Part shown: positions 54,106 to 63,815 of the stretch, piece by piece
How positions within the stretch are numbered: the first letter of the stretch is position 1
Layout: every line of letters begins with the position of its first letter
Assembly (NCBI GenBank): GCA_944472135.2
Contig: OX235262.1
Span: forward strand, 70,866,887 to 70,930,886
From: Trichobilharzia regenti
Lineage: Eukaryota > Platyhelminthes > Trematoda > Strigeidida > Schistosomatidae
Reading direction: 5' to 3'
Length of the DNA stretch: 64,000 nt
Position numbers and translations under genes: made by a program
Notes under the pieces: model-generated
Seen by the model: only the letters and a program-made list of their open reading frames with translations
Databases searched by the model: none
What the model was told of the DNA's origin: nothing

Positions 54106-54123
54106 TACCTGATAGAAGAACTA
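54106..54123 (-). CDS. Possible 18-bp micro-exon
   Basis: On the minus strand 18 bases lie between TTGTTTGCAG and a perfect donor GTAAGTAATAC. The length is divisible by three, but the block has an in-frame stop in phase 0, so only the other phases (e.g. SSSIR) could be used. Acceptor pyrimidine content is poor. Weak. Confidence 0.2.
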
Positions 54124-54159
54124 CTGCAAACAATTCACTGTGTGTTCTTATGTATATAA

Positions 54160-54400
54160 ATGTATGTGTGTGTGTCGTTGTTTTGTTGTAAGCACTAACG
54201 TGGGTTGGACAGAGTGACAAGGGAGGGAGTTGGATTAGCCGATGGATTAGTAATTTGTTAGGCAAAAGATACTACACAAGAGCATAAAATATGGATAGAT
54301 AGCTGCACAATGTCTGCACAAACTACACATCATGCTTAGTTGAAAAGTAATCTAAAAGAAAGGTGTCTGTGTGTGTATGTGTGCGCGTGTGAAATAATGG
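54160..54400. repeat. GT-rich microsatellite patches
   Basis: GTATGTGTGTGTGT near 54164 and GTGTCTGTGTGTGTATGTGT near 54363. Confidence 0.7.
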
Positions 54401-54803
54401 AATACATTCATTGTTAGTCAGAAAAAAAGGTGAAAAGGGAAATTGTCTACACATTGATTTTGTATTAATTTTATTACTAAGTCAAAAGGTGTTAGTTATG
54501 CCTCACACAAGGTGATGGTGACGATGTTGATGCTATTGATGTGATATAACTTTTCGTTGATCACATTTTTTTTTAGTGGAATCATATTTTTTTGAAAAAG
54601 ACATAAATGTTACTGTTGATTAGCATACATGTTCTTCGAATTCTTCTTCATGTTCAACTGATACAGTGTGTATTTACTGACTATTACTGCTTATAATCTC
54701 AGGAAGATAATCTCAATTGACTACTTTGTGAACATTAATTTTCATTACAATTAATACGTTTTCCTTTGTAATTCAATAAATAACACTAACTGTCATATTC
54801 AAA

Positions 54804-54835
54804 ATGGATGTGGCAAAAACTACTCCACAAAGAAA
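54804..54835 (+). CDS. Likely first coding exon of a host gene
   Basis: ATG in good context (TTCAAAATGG) opens MDVAKTTPQR and two further bases, then a perfect donor GTAAGTATC at 54836. Upstream is AT-rich with an in-frame stop, as expected of a 5' UTR. The two leftover bases fit the exon at 62695, which begins with one base completing a codon; joined, the next codons are Lys-rich (KKLKSKS). A start exon this short is only as good as its donor and its partner, so the link is an inference. Confidence 0.45.
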
Positions 54836-54954
54836 GTAAGTATCTTTTTGTAAATTGTTTTGTTTTTTAAAAGAATTGGATCCAGAGATATTCACTTTCA
54901 TTGAAATAACTGAGGATGTATGTATATAGTTCAAAAGGATTTATAAGTTTCACC

Positions 54955-55400
54955 TCTTATTATTATTGTTATTTTATTGATCGGTCATTCCTTGCATTCC
55001 GAGTGGTTGAACAGAGCCACGGCAGGACATTTTCATTCCATCCGGTTGTCTGCCATCACTTCTCTCTTATCACGTGATCTTCTCGAAATAATCGTGGAAC
55101 CCAGGCCAAAAAATGACCCCTCCTACTCGGATATCAGTCAGCCGCCTGCCTGACGTGTGATTTTACTCAACGATCTCAGTGTGTGTGTGTTTTCAGTCTG
55201 TCTCCGTCTTTGATTGGCCCATTTTGAGAGTTCATCGCTGCTAATCCTTTCCCATTGACGATCTGATCTGAGGTATTTGGTGAAGGCAAGTGTTGATAAA
55301 AATCTGAAGCAGTCTGTTGGAATTAGTTTTAGTGGTTCGTGTACCAAGTCCCTGAAACATACAGAAGTGTTGAGTGACTTGACGATAGTATTAAAAATAA
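54955..55400 (-). mobile_element. RTE-clade LINE 3' end, degenerate
   Basis: Minus strand: LIPTDCFRFLSTLAFTKYLR (LQTFINTCLR), QWERISSDEL (NKDLWERTNQ) and the 3' end GTGGCTCTGTTCAACCAC, followed by an ATAACAATAATAATAAG tail at 54958. Confidence 0.55.
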
Positions 55401-55404
55401 TAAT

Positions 55405-55510
55405 GAAATAATAACAGCTTTGATCTAGACAAAAAGATTTGTGTAGTGTAGAGAATTCCCAGTGTAATTTGTTACGTAATATTTTTCCTTCATCTAGGAT
55501 CTACAGGCAA
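55405..55510 (-). repeat. Fragment of the (TATTC)n-tailed retrotransposon end
   Basis: AATAATAACAGCTTTGATC resembles 43970-43995 (AATAATAACAGCTTTATTCC). Short and diverged. Confidence 0.35.
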
Positions 55511-55886
55511 AAATAACACTCTATAGAATTTCATGTGATTCAGTATTGTTCAATTTGAAGCATATGCTAATCTCTCATAATATTTTTCCTTTATCCCCGA
55601 GTATTGCACAACAGTAGCAGTGGGTGATAAACGCTGTAACAAATCAAACTTGTCGCGCTTTCGTTCTATTATATCTGAACAGGTAGAACAGCGGGCAGTC
55701 AACTGCTATTTGAATTTCCTCACATAGTTGTTTGTGTATTACGGGTCTATAGGAATGTTTCAGTCATATCCGTTATGACTTTTACCATGCTGAGAGCGAA
55801 AATACCTCACGATAACCTTCATCATCACTCCAAAAGTAGCCTGAGCGCCAATTAAAAATGTTTATGGGTACATTTTTGCGACTCAC

Positions 55887-56005
55887 AGACAAAATTGAAT
55901 GAGTTGTGATACGTTGTGTTGAATGAAATTTCGGATAGACTAGTGATTCAAACAGACTACTTGTTTCGATCCATTTCATTGTATTAATTGCTGTAGATCT
56001 CCACA
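55887..56005 (-). CDS. Candidate internal exon, minus strand, unknown product
   Basis: Minus strand: acceptor GAGTATATTTCAG (AG at 56007-56006), two bases, 39 codons, then donor GTGAGT at 55886. The peptide includes TMKWIETSSLFESLVYPKFH. The frame stays open beyond that donor for 34 more codons (to NWRSGYFWSDDEGYRE, where GTATTT is an alternative donor), so the exon may be longer. Composition looks coding. No domain recognised. It could belong to the same minus-strand gene as 36740-36872. Confidence 0.4.
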
Positions 56006-56139
56006 CTGAAATATACTCATCGATGTGTGAATAAAGGAACGATTTCATTTCCAAGTTGTACAATCACTTGTTTTTTATGTTACTTAAAAAAAGTTTCATG
56101 ACACTAAAAAATTCTCAGTTAATATCACTCATTAGATTT

Positions 56140-56280
56140 TTGTCACGAATCAAAATCAATTAGAAAGACTACGGAACAGTTATGTTGTCCTAAACCCCAA
56201 ACCTTTAGGTTATGAAACCAAGTTCATTGACTATTCAGTCACTTGGCCTGGAATTCAGTGATACACGCATGATAAATAAA
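56140..56280 (-). repeat. Degenerate hammerhead-type SINE
   Basis: ACTACGGAACAGTTATG and AACCTTTAGGTTATGAAACC follow the SINE order on the minus strand; the core is lost. Confidence 0.4.
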
Positions 56281-56384
56281 GCAACTCATATGATTTTAAG
56301 AGGCTAAAGTTGAAGTGGACGAATTACACAATTCTGTCAGATATTCAAAGAAGTGAATAGGTCTGAAAAGGTTTAAACTGCGTC

Positions 56385-56540
56385 GATGGAAGTTAATTGG
56401 TGGATGGTGATTAGCAGTGGAACCCAGCAAGCGCATTTCGTCCTATTTCAGACTCTTCAGTGGATATACCTGCATTCCGCAGTGAACGATGATGTCGCCA
56501 CCCAGGCTCGAACCCTGTGCCCAAGGATGCCAAATAATGC
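56385..56540 (-). repeat. Sm-alpha-type SINE with intact hammerhead core residues
   Basis: Minus strand: B-box-like GGTTCGAGCC (56503-56512), then CTGAAGA (56454-56460), a stem II of GTCT/GGAC (one G-U pair) around GAAATA, GAAA (56436-56439), and TGCGCTTGCTGG. CUGANGA and GAAA are both intact. The cleavage triplet region is changed (CTTG where the other copy has CATC), so cleavage may be lost despite the core. Confidence 0.7.
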
Positions 56541-56544
56541 AAAA

Positions 56545-56940
56545 TTACGATTATGGTATAACAATAATGTTAGTGAAGATAAAATGAAGTGGAGTTAGAT
56601 TAACCAGAAAGAACATTAATTGCTACAACCATAATAAACAAAATGTTTTTTAAATATATATCGTCTAGATTTTTGTTTACCCCAACTGTCTTGGTTAAGC
56701 ATAAATACTGAAAAAATAACCTTTTAGAATGATTGACAGTAGCCATGTATAACTGACATTAAAAGGTAATATCACGCTAAGTGAAAGATTCAACTGACTG
56801 TACAGCCTTAAAACTGAGGTCATCGCAATGAAACAATTTTTTCACTTAACAAATCGATGTATTTCCTTGCTTATTATTGAAACACAGGCCACCTATAACC
56901 TAGACGTCACCTAATCATTTCAAATTAATATGTTCATTTG
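56545..56940. other. No gene recognised
   Basis: AT-rich; no supported feature. Confidence 0.45.
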
Positions 56941-56943
56941 GGT

Positions 56944-57482
56944 AAGTTAAACTTTAAGCACCAATAGGTGCCAATGGAGTGCGACCGCACCAATGACCTT
57001 GAAATGCTCAACGAGCAGGTTAGTGGAGCCTGACAAATAATGTTGTAATAATCATGAATAAAATATGCTTATTGAAGTGTTGCGTTATTAAATGGTATAT
57101 GGGGCAAGTTTCAGTTCAGGTTTGGACAAGATTAAGTTAAGGTATAGGCTAAGGACAGGTTAGAGTTATGTTAACCTAACAAGGGCGACATTAGGGTTGG
57201 TTTGAGTTCAGTTAAGGCTAGGTTAAGCAAAAGATTAGGGTTATTGTTAGTATTAGAATACTAGATAATTACATACAGAGAATGTTGTTAAATCACTCTG
57301 CTGACACTTCAATACAAAAGTGAGAGGTGAGAGAAAGGTATCCTGTGTAACAGTTTCATGCTTTTTGATTAATTATTTTCATGCATATACTTATTTTGTA
57401 CGAAGAAATCGCCTTTATAATGTGGTTGGTGCGTTCAAGGTGATTTATTCGTTGGTACTTACTGGTGCTTAAACTTTAACTT
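56944..57482. mobile_element. Non-coding element with inverted termini and GGTTAG-rich core
   Basis: Left end AAGTTAAACTTTAAGCACCA and right end (reversed) AAGTTAAAGTTTAAGCACCA pair over about 29 bp with four differences; an ACCTTGAA block also pairs further in. The core (57100-57250) is a loose GGTTAG/GGTTAAG array. About 540 bp, no ORF. No clear target duplication. MITE-like in form, but the superfamily cannot be named. Confidence 0.55.
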
Positions 57483-57694
57483 TGCTATTTATTTGTTTCA
57501 TAACACTTACCCAGACAGTGAAGTAACCAAGTGTTCAAATCTGCGTTATTCTGACACCAGTTGGCTTGGCAAAATTAAGGAATATAGTAAGAAATACCTC
57601 AAGAAAAGATAAGAATCACCTTTCATTACATATTTTTTTTTAGAAATCGGTCAAGTAAAATTATTTTTACTTCACGTTTGATCACGGACTGATA

Positions 57695-57870
57695 CTAGTT
57701 TAAGAACCACCAATGGAACATGTTTAGTTATAGTTTGAAACTGTTCAGCGCTGATCATCCTTGAAATCAACTTAGATTGAAGTCATGACCTTAGTTGACC
57801 AGATGAGCTGTTTGAGAACTCACATAATGGGTCGGAATCCAATAGCCCATGAATTCTAACCTTTGTCCCC
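57695..57870 (-). repeat. Degenerate hammerhead-type SINE
   Basis: TTGAAACTGTTCAGCGCTGATC and TGGGTCGGAATCCAATAGCCC keep the minus-strand SINE order. It faces the next copy. Confidence 0.4.
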
Positions 57871-57929
57871 ACTGCTGACCTGGCAGACCCTACCGATCAC
57901 AACTTCTCACTAGAACTCCAGAGAACGTT

Positions 57930-58130
57930 TTCCTGTAATCAACTGCCTCGTATCCTGATGGTTCTGGGTTCGTTCCACAGTAGAATCATAGATGTGTGGC
58001 GCTGGAGAGATCCAAACTGAGACGAAACAGTCGACTAACTCTCCCTGGTTTTCAGTTTTTCTCTAGTTGATTTCAATAAGTTATCAAACCTGAAACATCA
58101 AATGCCTACAAACTAACTCTTGAAAAGAGA
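57930..58130 (+). repeat. Hammerhead-type SINE
   Basis: GGTTCTGGGTTCGTTCC (B-box region), AGAGATCCAAACTGAGACGA then AACAGTCGAC, and CTCCCTGGTTTTCAG: stem II and GAAA survive; the CUGANGA box is GGAGAGA. Confidence 0.5.
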
Positions 58131-58429
58131 TTCTGGACTTGTTGCTTCTTTAAAGAAATTCGTAAATTGTGTATATCATATCATAAAACATAAAATCAAT
58201 CATAAGGTGAATAGTTCGGTGGAAGTTTCCTGGTATCGACTCTGAGCATTCTTACTACAAAATATCAAGGTGACATTTTTTTCTCTAGATTGAACATCGG
58301 ATCAAATGACTACAGTCCGTCTCAGTGTGTTGTCAGTTAAGTAAGAGTCAAGCATCCAGACATTTAAGATATAATTCTATTATTTGCATTACATCAAGTT
58401 ATAGTGATTAGTTTAAGAATGAATCTTTT

Positions 58430-58670
58430 TAATTCCATTGCGTTCCCCCAGTGGAGTAAAGGACTTCAAGCTAGAGGCTTGAAGTTTCGCTAGCAATGGT
58501 ATTTATTTGTACAGGATAGGGTTGCTAGCCTCATGTCCAACCTTCCCTCTTTTCCAGTCTCATTACTGGCTTAGGGAGGATTGGGAGTGCGTCGACCGGG
58601 GATCGAACCCGGAACCACATGAGGCTTGGTTGGCGAGCATTCTACCTCCGTGCCACCAAAACGCACCTTG
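58430..58670 (-). repeat. Gly-tRNA-type SINE, best copy
   Basis: Minus strand: GTGGCACGGAGGTAGAATGC then TCGCC is close to the 5' half of tRNA-Gly, and GGGTTCGATCCCCGG (58592-58606) is an intact B-box with its T stem. The body GAGGGAAGGTTGGACATGAG, GGCTAGCAACCCTATCC follows. The 3' end, GAAGTCCTTTACTCCACTGG and GGGAACGCAATGGAATTAAA, matches the RTE LINE 3' end. It could be mistaken for a tRNA gene, but the anticodon arm (CCAACCAAGCCTCATG) does not fold properly. Confidence 0.75.
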
Positions 58671-58779
58671 AGAATAAATCACAAGGAAAAAATATATGAA
58701 CTGCTTGTTATTTTTATTTTCAAATTCATAATTTACAAATTAATTCGCTATTTGAAATTTCATCACAGTTGGATGCAGG

Positions 58780-59215
58780 TTGTGTCCAATTACTTATGTC
58801 AATCAGTCAGTGGCATATGTTATCACGTATCACTACTTGCTTCCTCGATTACCATTTATAGTATCAAGCAGATCACATATTGTGATCTGAATAATTTTCG
58901 TTTCCAAAGGAAATGAGGGTGAAGTTTCAAGTGGAAGTGTATAAGCTGCATATGGTTTTGAAACTGTGAATTTTATTCAATGTATCCTCACTTTGTTCAT
59001 GTAGATAACCAGCATTCAACTGATCTGAACTGACTCGGCTGTTTGAGGTGAGTCAGATCGGGTACACTGCTGATGACCTCGACTTCTAAAGAGCGAAAGA
59101 GCCGACAGGCGTTTAGATCGCTTCGATGTGGATACCATGAACTAGTGGTTCATACGAGTGGTGTCCAGCTACTTATATTGATCAACCAGTAGTATACAGC
59201 AGTAGATATCTTGAT
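58780..59215 (-). repeat. Dispersed repeat R1, full unit with duplicated ends
   Basis: TTACTTATGTCAATCAGTCA at 58789 recurs as CTACTTATATTGATCAACCA at 59170, about 380 bp apart in the same orientation. Internal blocks: TTGTGATCTGAATAATTTTC and GATCGGGTACACTGCTGATG. Matches the layout at 35745-36195. Confidence 0.7.
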
Positions 59216-59384
59216 TTTTTGTTGATAAATTCACCAGATTTAATGGTTTCATCATTACTCATGTATATGCCGTATAAGTAGGTATCTAGGTATTGCTTGG
59301 ACTTAGCTGTGCTATTGTTTATTTAATGGTTAACACTGGTGAAAATAAAAATCTGCATTTCGTGTTATGTGCGACTCATCAGAG

Positions 59385-59885
59385 GTTTCTATCTTTATTG
59401 ATGTAGTTGTGTTGTCTAAGCTGAGTGATTTGTTTGGAAAGCCACAGTTATCTTCCGAGGTAAACTCCTCATTGCTGAAGTTAATATGAAGAGAGTTATA
59501 AGAATTCTGTATGAGTTTATTAGCTGTCTGTCTTGGTGACTCTGGAGCATGAGTTGTGTAGGACTGATATATTTTCACAGTTGAATTAGTGTCCGTAATT
59601 GTCTACGTGCACTGATATGAGGGAATGGATATCATATCTTTTGATGGCCAGTCTATGTTCGTCGATGTGAAGATTAGCACAACGTTCATGTCAGCCAGTA
59701 TTCAGTTTTTCACAGTTGTTACAACCTGTCTTGTAGACGATGTTGATTGTGTCTTCTTTTACCACTGTATCTTTTGTTGATATATTTTTAGGTGTTTTTA
59801 GAAAAACATTGAATTTTTTGCGATTAAACCATTCAGCTTAGGGTACATAATTACACCAACCTCATCACCCTGAGCCACAAATTGT
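59385..59885 (-). mobile_element. Family-B Penelope-like element, degenerate
   Basis: GTAGTTGTGTTGTCTAAGCTG and the T-rich TTTTACCACTGTATCTTTTG region correspond to the terminal repeat and KEDTINIVYK-like stretch of other minus-strand copies. HTIGWHERC-like and HRLAIKRYDI-like islands mark the nuclease. A short inverse of the end (CACCCTGAGCCACAAATTG) closes it at 59866. Confidence 0.55.
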
Positions 59886-59889
59886 TTAA

Positions 59890-60360
59890 TAATACTTTTG
59901 TCTTTATCTACTAAAATGATTACGTTCCAAACTAAGCACTAAATAGGTGTAACTCGTTTTATGCATCCAGTTTCGCTGAACAAACTAAACAGCGGGGAAA
60001 TTATATTTAAACAATACTAAACAGTATTAGTACTCCAGTAGTGACACGTGTTTTATGGTGGCATAGGACTCTCGTGGGTAATATATTGTTATTTAGAGCA
60101 ACGAGTCTTGAATTCGATTTTCTGAAGAAGCTACAATATTGCATGAGATATTTGATTTGACTGTCAAACTTTTGTAGAATTAACAACTCAGTATAATTAA
60201 ATTAAACTTGCTAAATTCATAGATTTACCTTTGTAGAGCTATCGGAATTTGGTGTTAGAGTCTGAATTCAGACAATGATAACTGTTTAAAATTTGTCTGC
60301 AGAAAATATAGAGTTATTTTAGCATATATTACCGATTAAGAAATGTGAATAATTGTAAAA
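59890..60360. other. No gene recognised
   Basis: AT-rich; no supported feature. Confidence 0.4.
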
Positions 60361-60475
60361 ACTACTCACATCAAATAGTACTGCTTGCCAAGCTCACTAC
60401 CAGTGTGACCTGTCTGACACATTTCACAGAGTCAGATTTGTCCAAAGCACCTGAAACCTGACTGTCGACTTCGGA
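60360..60475 (+). repeat. Dispersed repeat R1, fragment
   Basis: CTACTCACATCAAATAGTAC, TTGCCAAGCTCACTACC and AGTGTGACCTGTCTGACAC follow R1. Confidence 0.4.
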
Positions 60476-60915
60476 GGAGGGGGGACAGTAAAACATAAAA
60501 TCAAATCTATCATTTTTAAGTAACCCAGTTCCAGATGGAAACTCACAACCCTTGAGCTTTACATCACTTTGACATGGTTAACATACACTACTATTCTAAT
60601 ATGAGTAGTTTCTAACTAATCTATTACTCAGCAGTTCATACCTTCATGTTATATTCCTTATGCTCTTGATTACCACGTGTATTTAATACCAACAATATCA
60701 CCCATGTGCTCCTAATGGTGAATGCAGTTCTGACGTATTATTCTATTAGACAACTTCTAAGGTGGTCGTTAAAGTGACAATGGCATTTTCATGAATTGTT
60801 TTACAATAATCATTCTGTTATTCACTAATCTAACTCGATATCTTTTAGTAGATATCGATTTTGTTTATGCATAATTGAAACAATATGAGAATTTATTAAC
60901 TAAAACGTTCTCTTT
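60475..60915. other. No gene recognised
   Basis: AT-rich; no supported feature. Confidence 0.4.
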
Positions 60916-60919
60916 TCAA

Positions 60920-61740
60920 TATGGTTGTGTTCTCTAAGCCGGGTGGTTTATTTGCGAAGCTTCAGTTGTCCCGCTTCTCGACAGCATTTTCAGTGCACTC
61001 TTCAATACGAAGTGAACTTATTTGCATTCTGTCCATGAATGAGATAATCTCATCTCCTGACCTACTTTACTGTGACTGGTTGTTAGTTTGCATTAGTATT
61101 GATTGATTTATTGATTCGGAGTTTGACTTTTTTGTAATATGGCTTATTCTTTATTAGTTGATAAATTCGACAAATAATAATTTGTCTACTAATTACTGGT
61201 AGTAGGCTTCGAGAAATTCCTCTTATATTTTGTTTATTTTGTCTAAAACTTCTAGATTTTCTCCATCAAATTGTTGTCTATAAATGTTAGCATGTTTCAG
61301 TATGAAAGAATGCATGTTGTGCCTTTGGATACCTAATTTATATTGTTGGAATTGGAGTTATGAGAGATGCCTACTTTGACTGATAAAAGGCTTATAACAA
61401 TTCGTGAAAGTTATTTTGTAGATGGTGTTGATCTTATCTTCTTTTACTGTTGGGTCTTTTTGATTTGCATAGTACTGAATGAAGTAATTGTGTTGCTTTG
61501 TGTACGATATATATTCTGATAGCTTTAGTATTCTAACGGTTATTTCAAGTTAACAACCAATCATGACAAGGGTTACCAGCAGATACAATTATATTATTTA
61601 TAGAGAGAATTCAGATAAGTTTATGTTATATTGCAGCTTATACTGAAGATGTTGTCTAAAAAGGCAATGAAACCCTCGCAATCCAGCCATTCAGCTCAGA
61701 CAGAATAATCGCATTGAAATCACCCACCCAAGCTATAAAT
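60920..61740 (-). mobile_element. Family-B Penelope-like element with inverted ends
   Basis: 60922-61010 (GGTTGTGTTCTCTAAGCCGG, GACAGCATTTTCAGTGCAC) is the inverse of 61640-61705 (CTGAAGATGTTGTCTAAAA, TTCAGCTCAGACAGAA). The minus-strand interior reads KEDKINTIYKI-like (about 61420) and SFILKHANIYRQQFDGENLE (about 61270-61320), a decayed endonuclease. About 0.8 kb. Confidence 0.6.
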
Positions 61741-61839
61741 CTCTCTCATTATTAAAAAACAATTTCCTCTCAACCAAAACTTAACTTATTATTTAGCTTT
61801 TCAAGTGTTGGTTTGTAGGGATTTGATTGGTTTCAGGAT

Positions 61840-62050
61840 TTCATCATGAGCTGACATTAGTTAGAGAAGTTGGCAGAAGTTAGAATCCAAAGACGATTGG
61901 ATCGGGTCCCAGTGGCTTAATTGTATACGAGCTCGCCTTGTAACCGGAAGGTCCTGGGTTCGAATCCCGGTGGGTGCGTACTGATGAAGAGTCCCAAACT
62001 AGAACGGAACAGCTGTCCAGTACTCCCAGGTTTTCCAATGGTTCTCTAAC
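61840..62050 (+). repeat. Hammerhead-type SINE, near full length
   Basis: GGCAGAAGTTAGAATCC lead, CCCAGTGGCTTAATTG, B-box GGTTCGAATCCCGG (61957-61970), GTACTGATGAAGAGTCCC, then GAACGGAACAGCTGTCC and AGTACTCCC. Stem I (GTACT/AGTAC) pairs and CAGCTG gives a self-complementary stem III. GAAA has become GGAA, so this copy should be inactive. Confidence 0.7.
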
Positions 62051-62079
62051 TTTTATTTAGTTTAATTATGCATTAATTA

Positions 62080-62290
62080 TTCCTTTTGTTTACATTCGGA
62101 GTGTTACATAGAGCTTCAAACTTTGAATTTTCAGTAGTAGTGAGTTTATTCGCTTTTCTTAGGAGGTCGGCTGGCTAATCCCATGTCCAGCCTTCTATCT
62201 TATCTGAGCTTCCTGTGGGCTAATCTAAGTTTGAAGAGTGAGGCAGCCGGTGGTTGAATCGCAAACCATGTGTGTGCTTTTTCGAACCCT
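62080..62290 (-). repeat. Gly-tRNA-type SINE, diverged
   Basis: Minus strand: GGTTTGCGATTCAACCACCGG (B-box worn), AGATAGAAGGCTGGACATGG, GATTAGCCAGCCGACC and tail GAAGCTCTATGTAACACTCC. Confidence 0.55.
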
Positions 62291-62694
62291 CGGCAAACTT
62301 ATTAACTGCAATTGAAATCTAGAGACTGTTAATTTTTTTTATCCCGCAGACATTTCTATAAATTGTGTGTGTAGCTATGATTGCATTATCGAATACTTCT
62401 TTTTCTTACCTTCAGTTATGTCCCTGCTGTTATGCATTCAGTTTAAAATGTTGGATTATTGAACTAGGTAAAGGAAATTCATTAATTTCTTCAAAAGAAA
62501 TCTTTATCTCAGACAAAGTAAAACTTTCCGAAAGATACCAATAATCATTATAATAGTAATAATAAAAACGCATCTTCCTAGAATGTCAAATTCCTGGCCT
62601 TTTCCTCTTCCACCAATTAGTGTGTGTGTGTGAGTGAGTGGAATAAAATTCATGATGATTAAAGGATTTATAGTTTTTACCGTGAAATATTTAG
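62290..62694. other. No gene recognised; GT run near 62620
   Basis: AT-rich with a GTGTGTGTGTGAGTGAGTGG patch at 62620. Its end supplies the acceptor of the next exon. Confidence 0.4.
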
Positions 62695-62968
62695 CAAGAA
62701 ATTAAAATCAAAGAGTTTTATGCTACTTTTAAAAGGTAAAGACCATAGAGTTATTTACTTCGGTTATTCTGTACGATTTCCATCGATGTACTATAAGATA
62801 ATTGTGATGAAATCTAGATTGTCTTTTGTTTTTCGTGAGAATCCACTGGTTAGATGTGCCTCCATCCCAGTGATATACGGTGTTTCCTCGGAGAATGAAT
62901 TCCTGCGCTCATTGTTTAAAACAGCAAAGGATTTTCTACTGGGTTACGAGTGCCCACTGTTGTGTAAG
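62695..62968 (+). CDS. Likely internal exon of a host gene, unknown product
   Basis: Acceptor TTTTTACCGTGAAATATTTAG (AG at 62693-62694), one base, 91 open codons and donor AAG|GTATGT at 62969. An alternative acceptor lies at 62734-62735 in the same frame. The peptide is protein-like: KDHRVIYFGYSVRF, VFRENPLVRCASIPVIYGVS, SENEFLRSLFKTAKDFLLGY. No domain recognised. An open run this long is unlikely by chance, and the splice sites agree. Phase fits the start exon at 54804-54835; further exons would lie beyond the window. Confidence 0.6.
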
Positions 62969-62974
62969 GTATGT

Positions 62975-63480
62975 CAATTGAACTTGTTTTGAATTCCTTT
63001 GTTAATAGGTCAATATAACGAAACGTGCATCCTGAAATTCACTTCTACACACCATCCATCAACAAAACATAATGGTTGTTTCAAGGCATGTCAGGGCTTA
63101 GGTAGTAGCAGGAGACGTATACACGTAGACTGAGAGTTTCGGCCTAAAATAATCTATCAAGGCGAAGTTCAGAACAAATTTTGGAGGAATAATTTGGCTG
63201 AAGGATTATCATTATACTAAAAAAGCTATGAATAGATAATTAGATGGCGAAAAATGACTCACGTTGTTTGCCAGTGGGATAAGCTAAAAGTTGAATGGCA
63301 TTCTAACCAATGTCACTTGGTGATATAACTTGAAATCGGTCAAACCCTGCAAACTTACATGTAAAAATTGATCTAATGCTCACAAGTAACTGACTATAGG
63401 ATGAAGTTACTTGGAGTTCTATTAAGAAGTCGTGACCAGTGTGGTCCACAAATACTTACCGATGACAGTGACTCAAGTGG
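62975..63480. other. Probable intron; no other feature
   Basis: Sequence downstream of the donor at 62969. Nothing else recognised. Confidence 0.35.
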
Positions 63481-63489
63481 CACTGTATA

Positions 63490-63700
63490 TCGCGAATTGG
63501 AAGAAGTTAGAATCCATAGGCCATTAGATTCAATCCCAATGGATCAATGATCATGAGGTTCACTTATTAACCTGAAGGCTCTGAATTCGATCCCCAATTG
63601 AGCCTTGCGTGTGCACTGGTGAGAAATATCTTACTGTTTTCCAGCGTTTCTCTAAATGAAATCAATTTGTAATCTAACCTTGAATCATAATCCCTCAAAC
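63490..63700 (+). repeat. Degenerate hammerhead-type SINE
   Basis: GAATTGGAAGAAGTTAGAAT lead, AATGGATCAATGATCATGAG, worn B-box AATTCGATCCCC and the tail TTTTCCAGCGTTTCTCTAAA. The hammerhead core is deleted (GGTGAGAAATATC). Confidence 0.55.
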
Positions 63701-63759
63701 CAAAACTTGTAAATTCTTAGTGCTTTCAACTTTTTACCAACACATAAGCAACTTCAGAG

Positions 63760-63815
63760 ACGCGCAGCGGATGCTCTATGTTCCTCTAGGAATTAAAGGA
63801 AATAGTATTAATAGT
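63760..63815 (+). repeat. RTE-clade LINE 3' end, very short
   Basis: ATGCTCTATGTTCCTCTAGG, AATTAAAGG and an AATAGTATTAATAG tail: a strongly 5'-truncated LINE copy or the end of a SINE using the same tail. Confidence 0.5.

Noticed and set aside
57644..57700. Second exon of the 54804 gene after TATTTTTTTTTAG
   Set aside because: Phase would fit, but it stops after 15 codons and the 62695 exon is far better supported.
58584..58668. tRNA-Gly gene on the minus strand (good A-box-like start and perfect B-box)
   Set aside because: The anticodon arm does not fold, the acceptor ends do not pair as in a tRNA, and the sequence continues into a repeat body shared with 26400 and 62080. It is a SINE head.
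63440..63485. 23-bp micro-exon between ATATACAG and GTAAGTATTT on the minus strand
   Set aside because: Length is not divisible by three and it overlaps the edge of a SINE copy.
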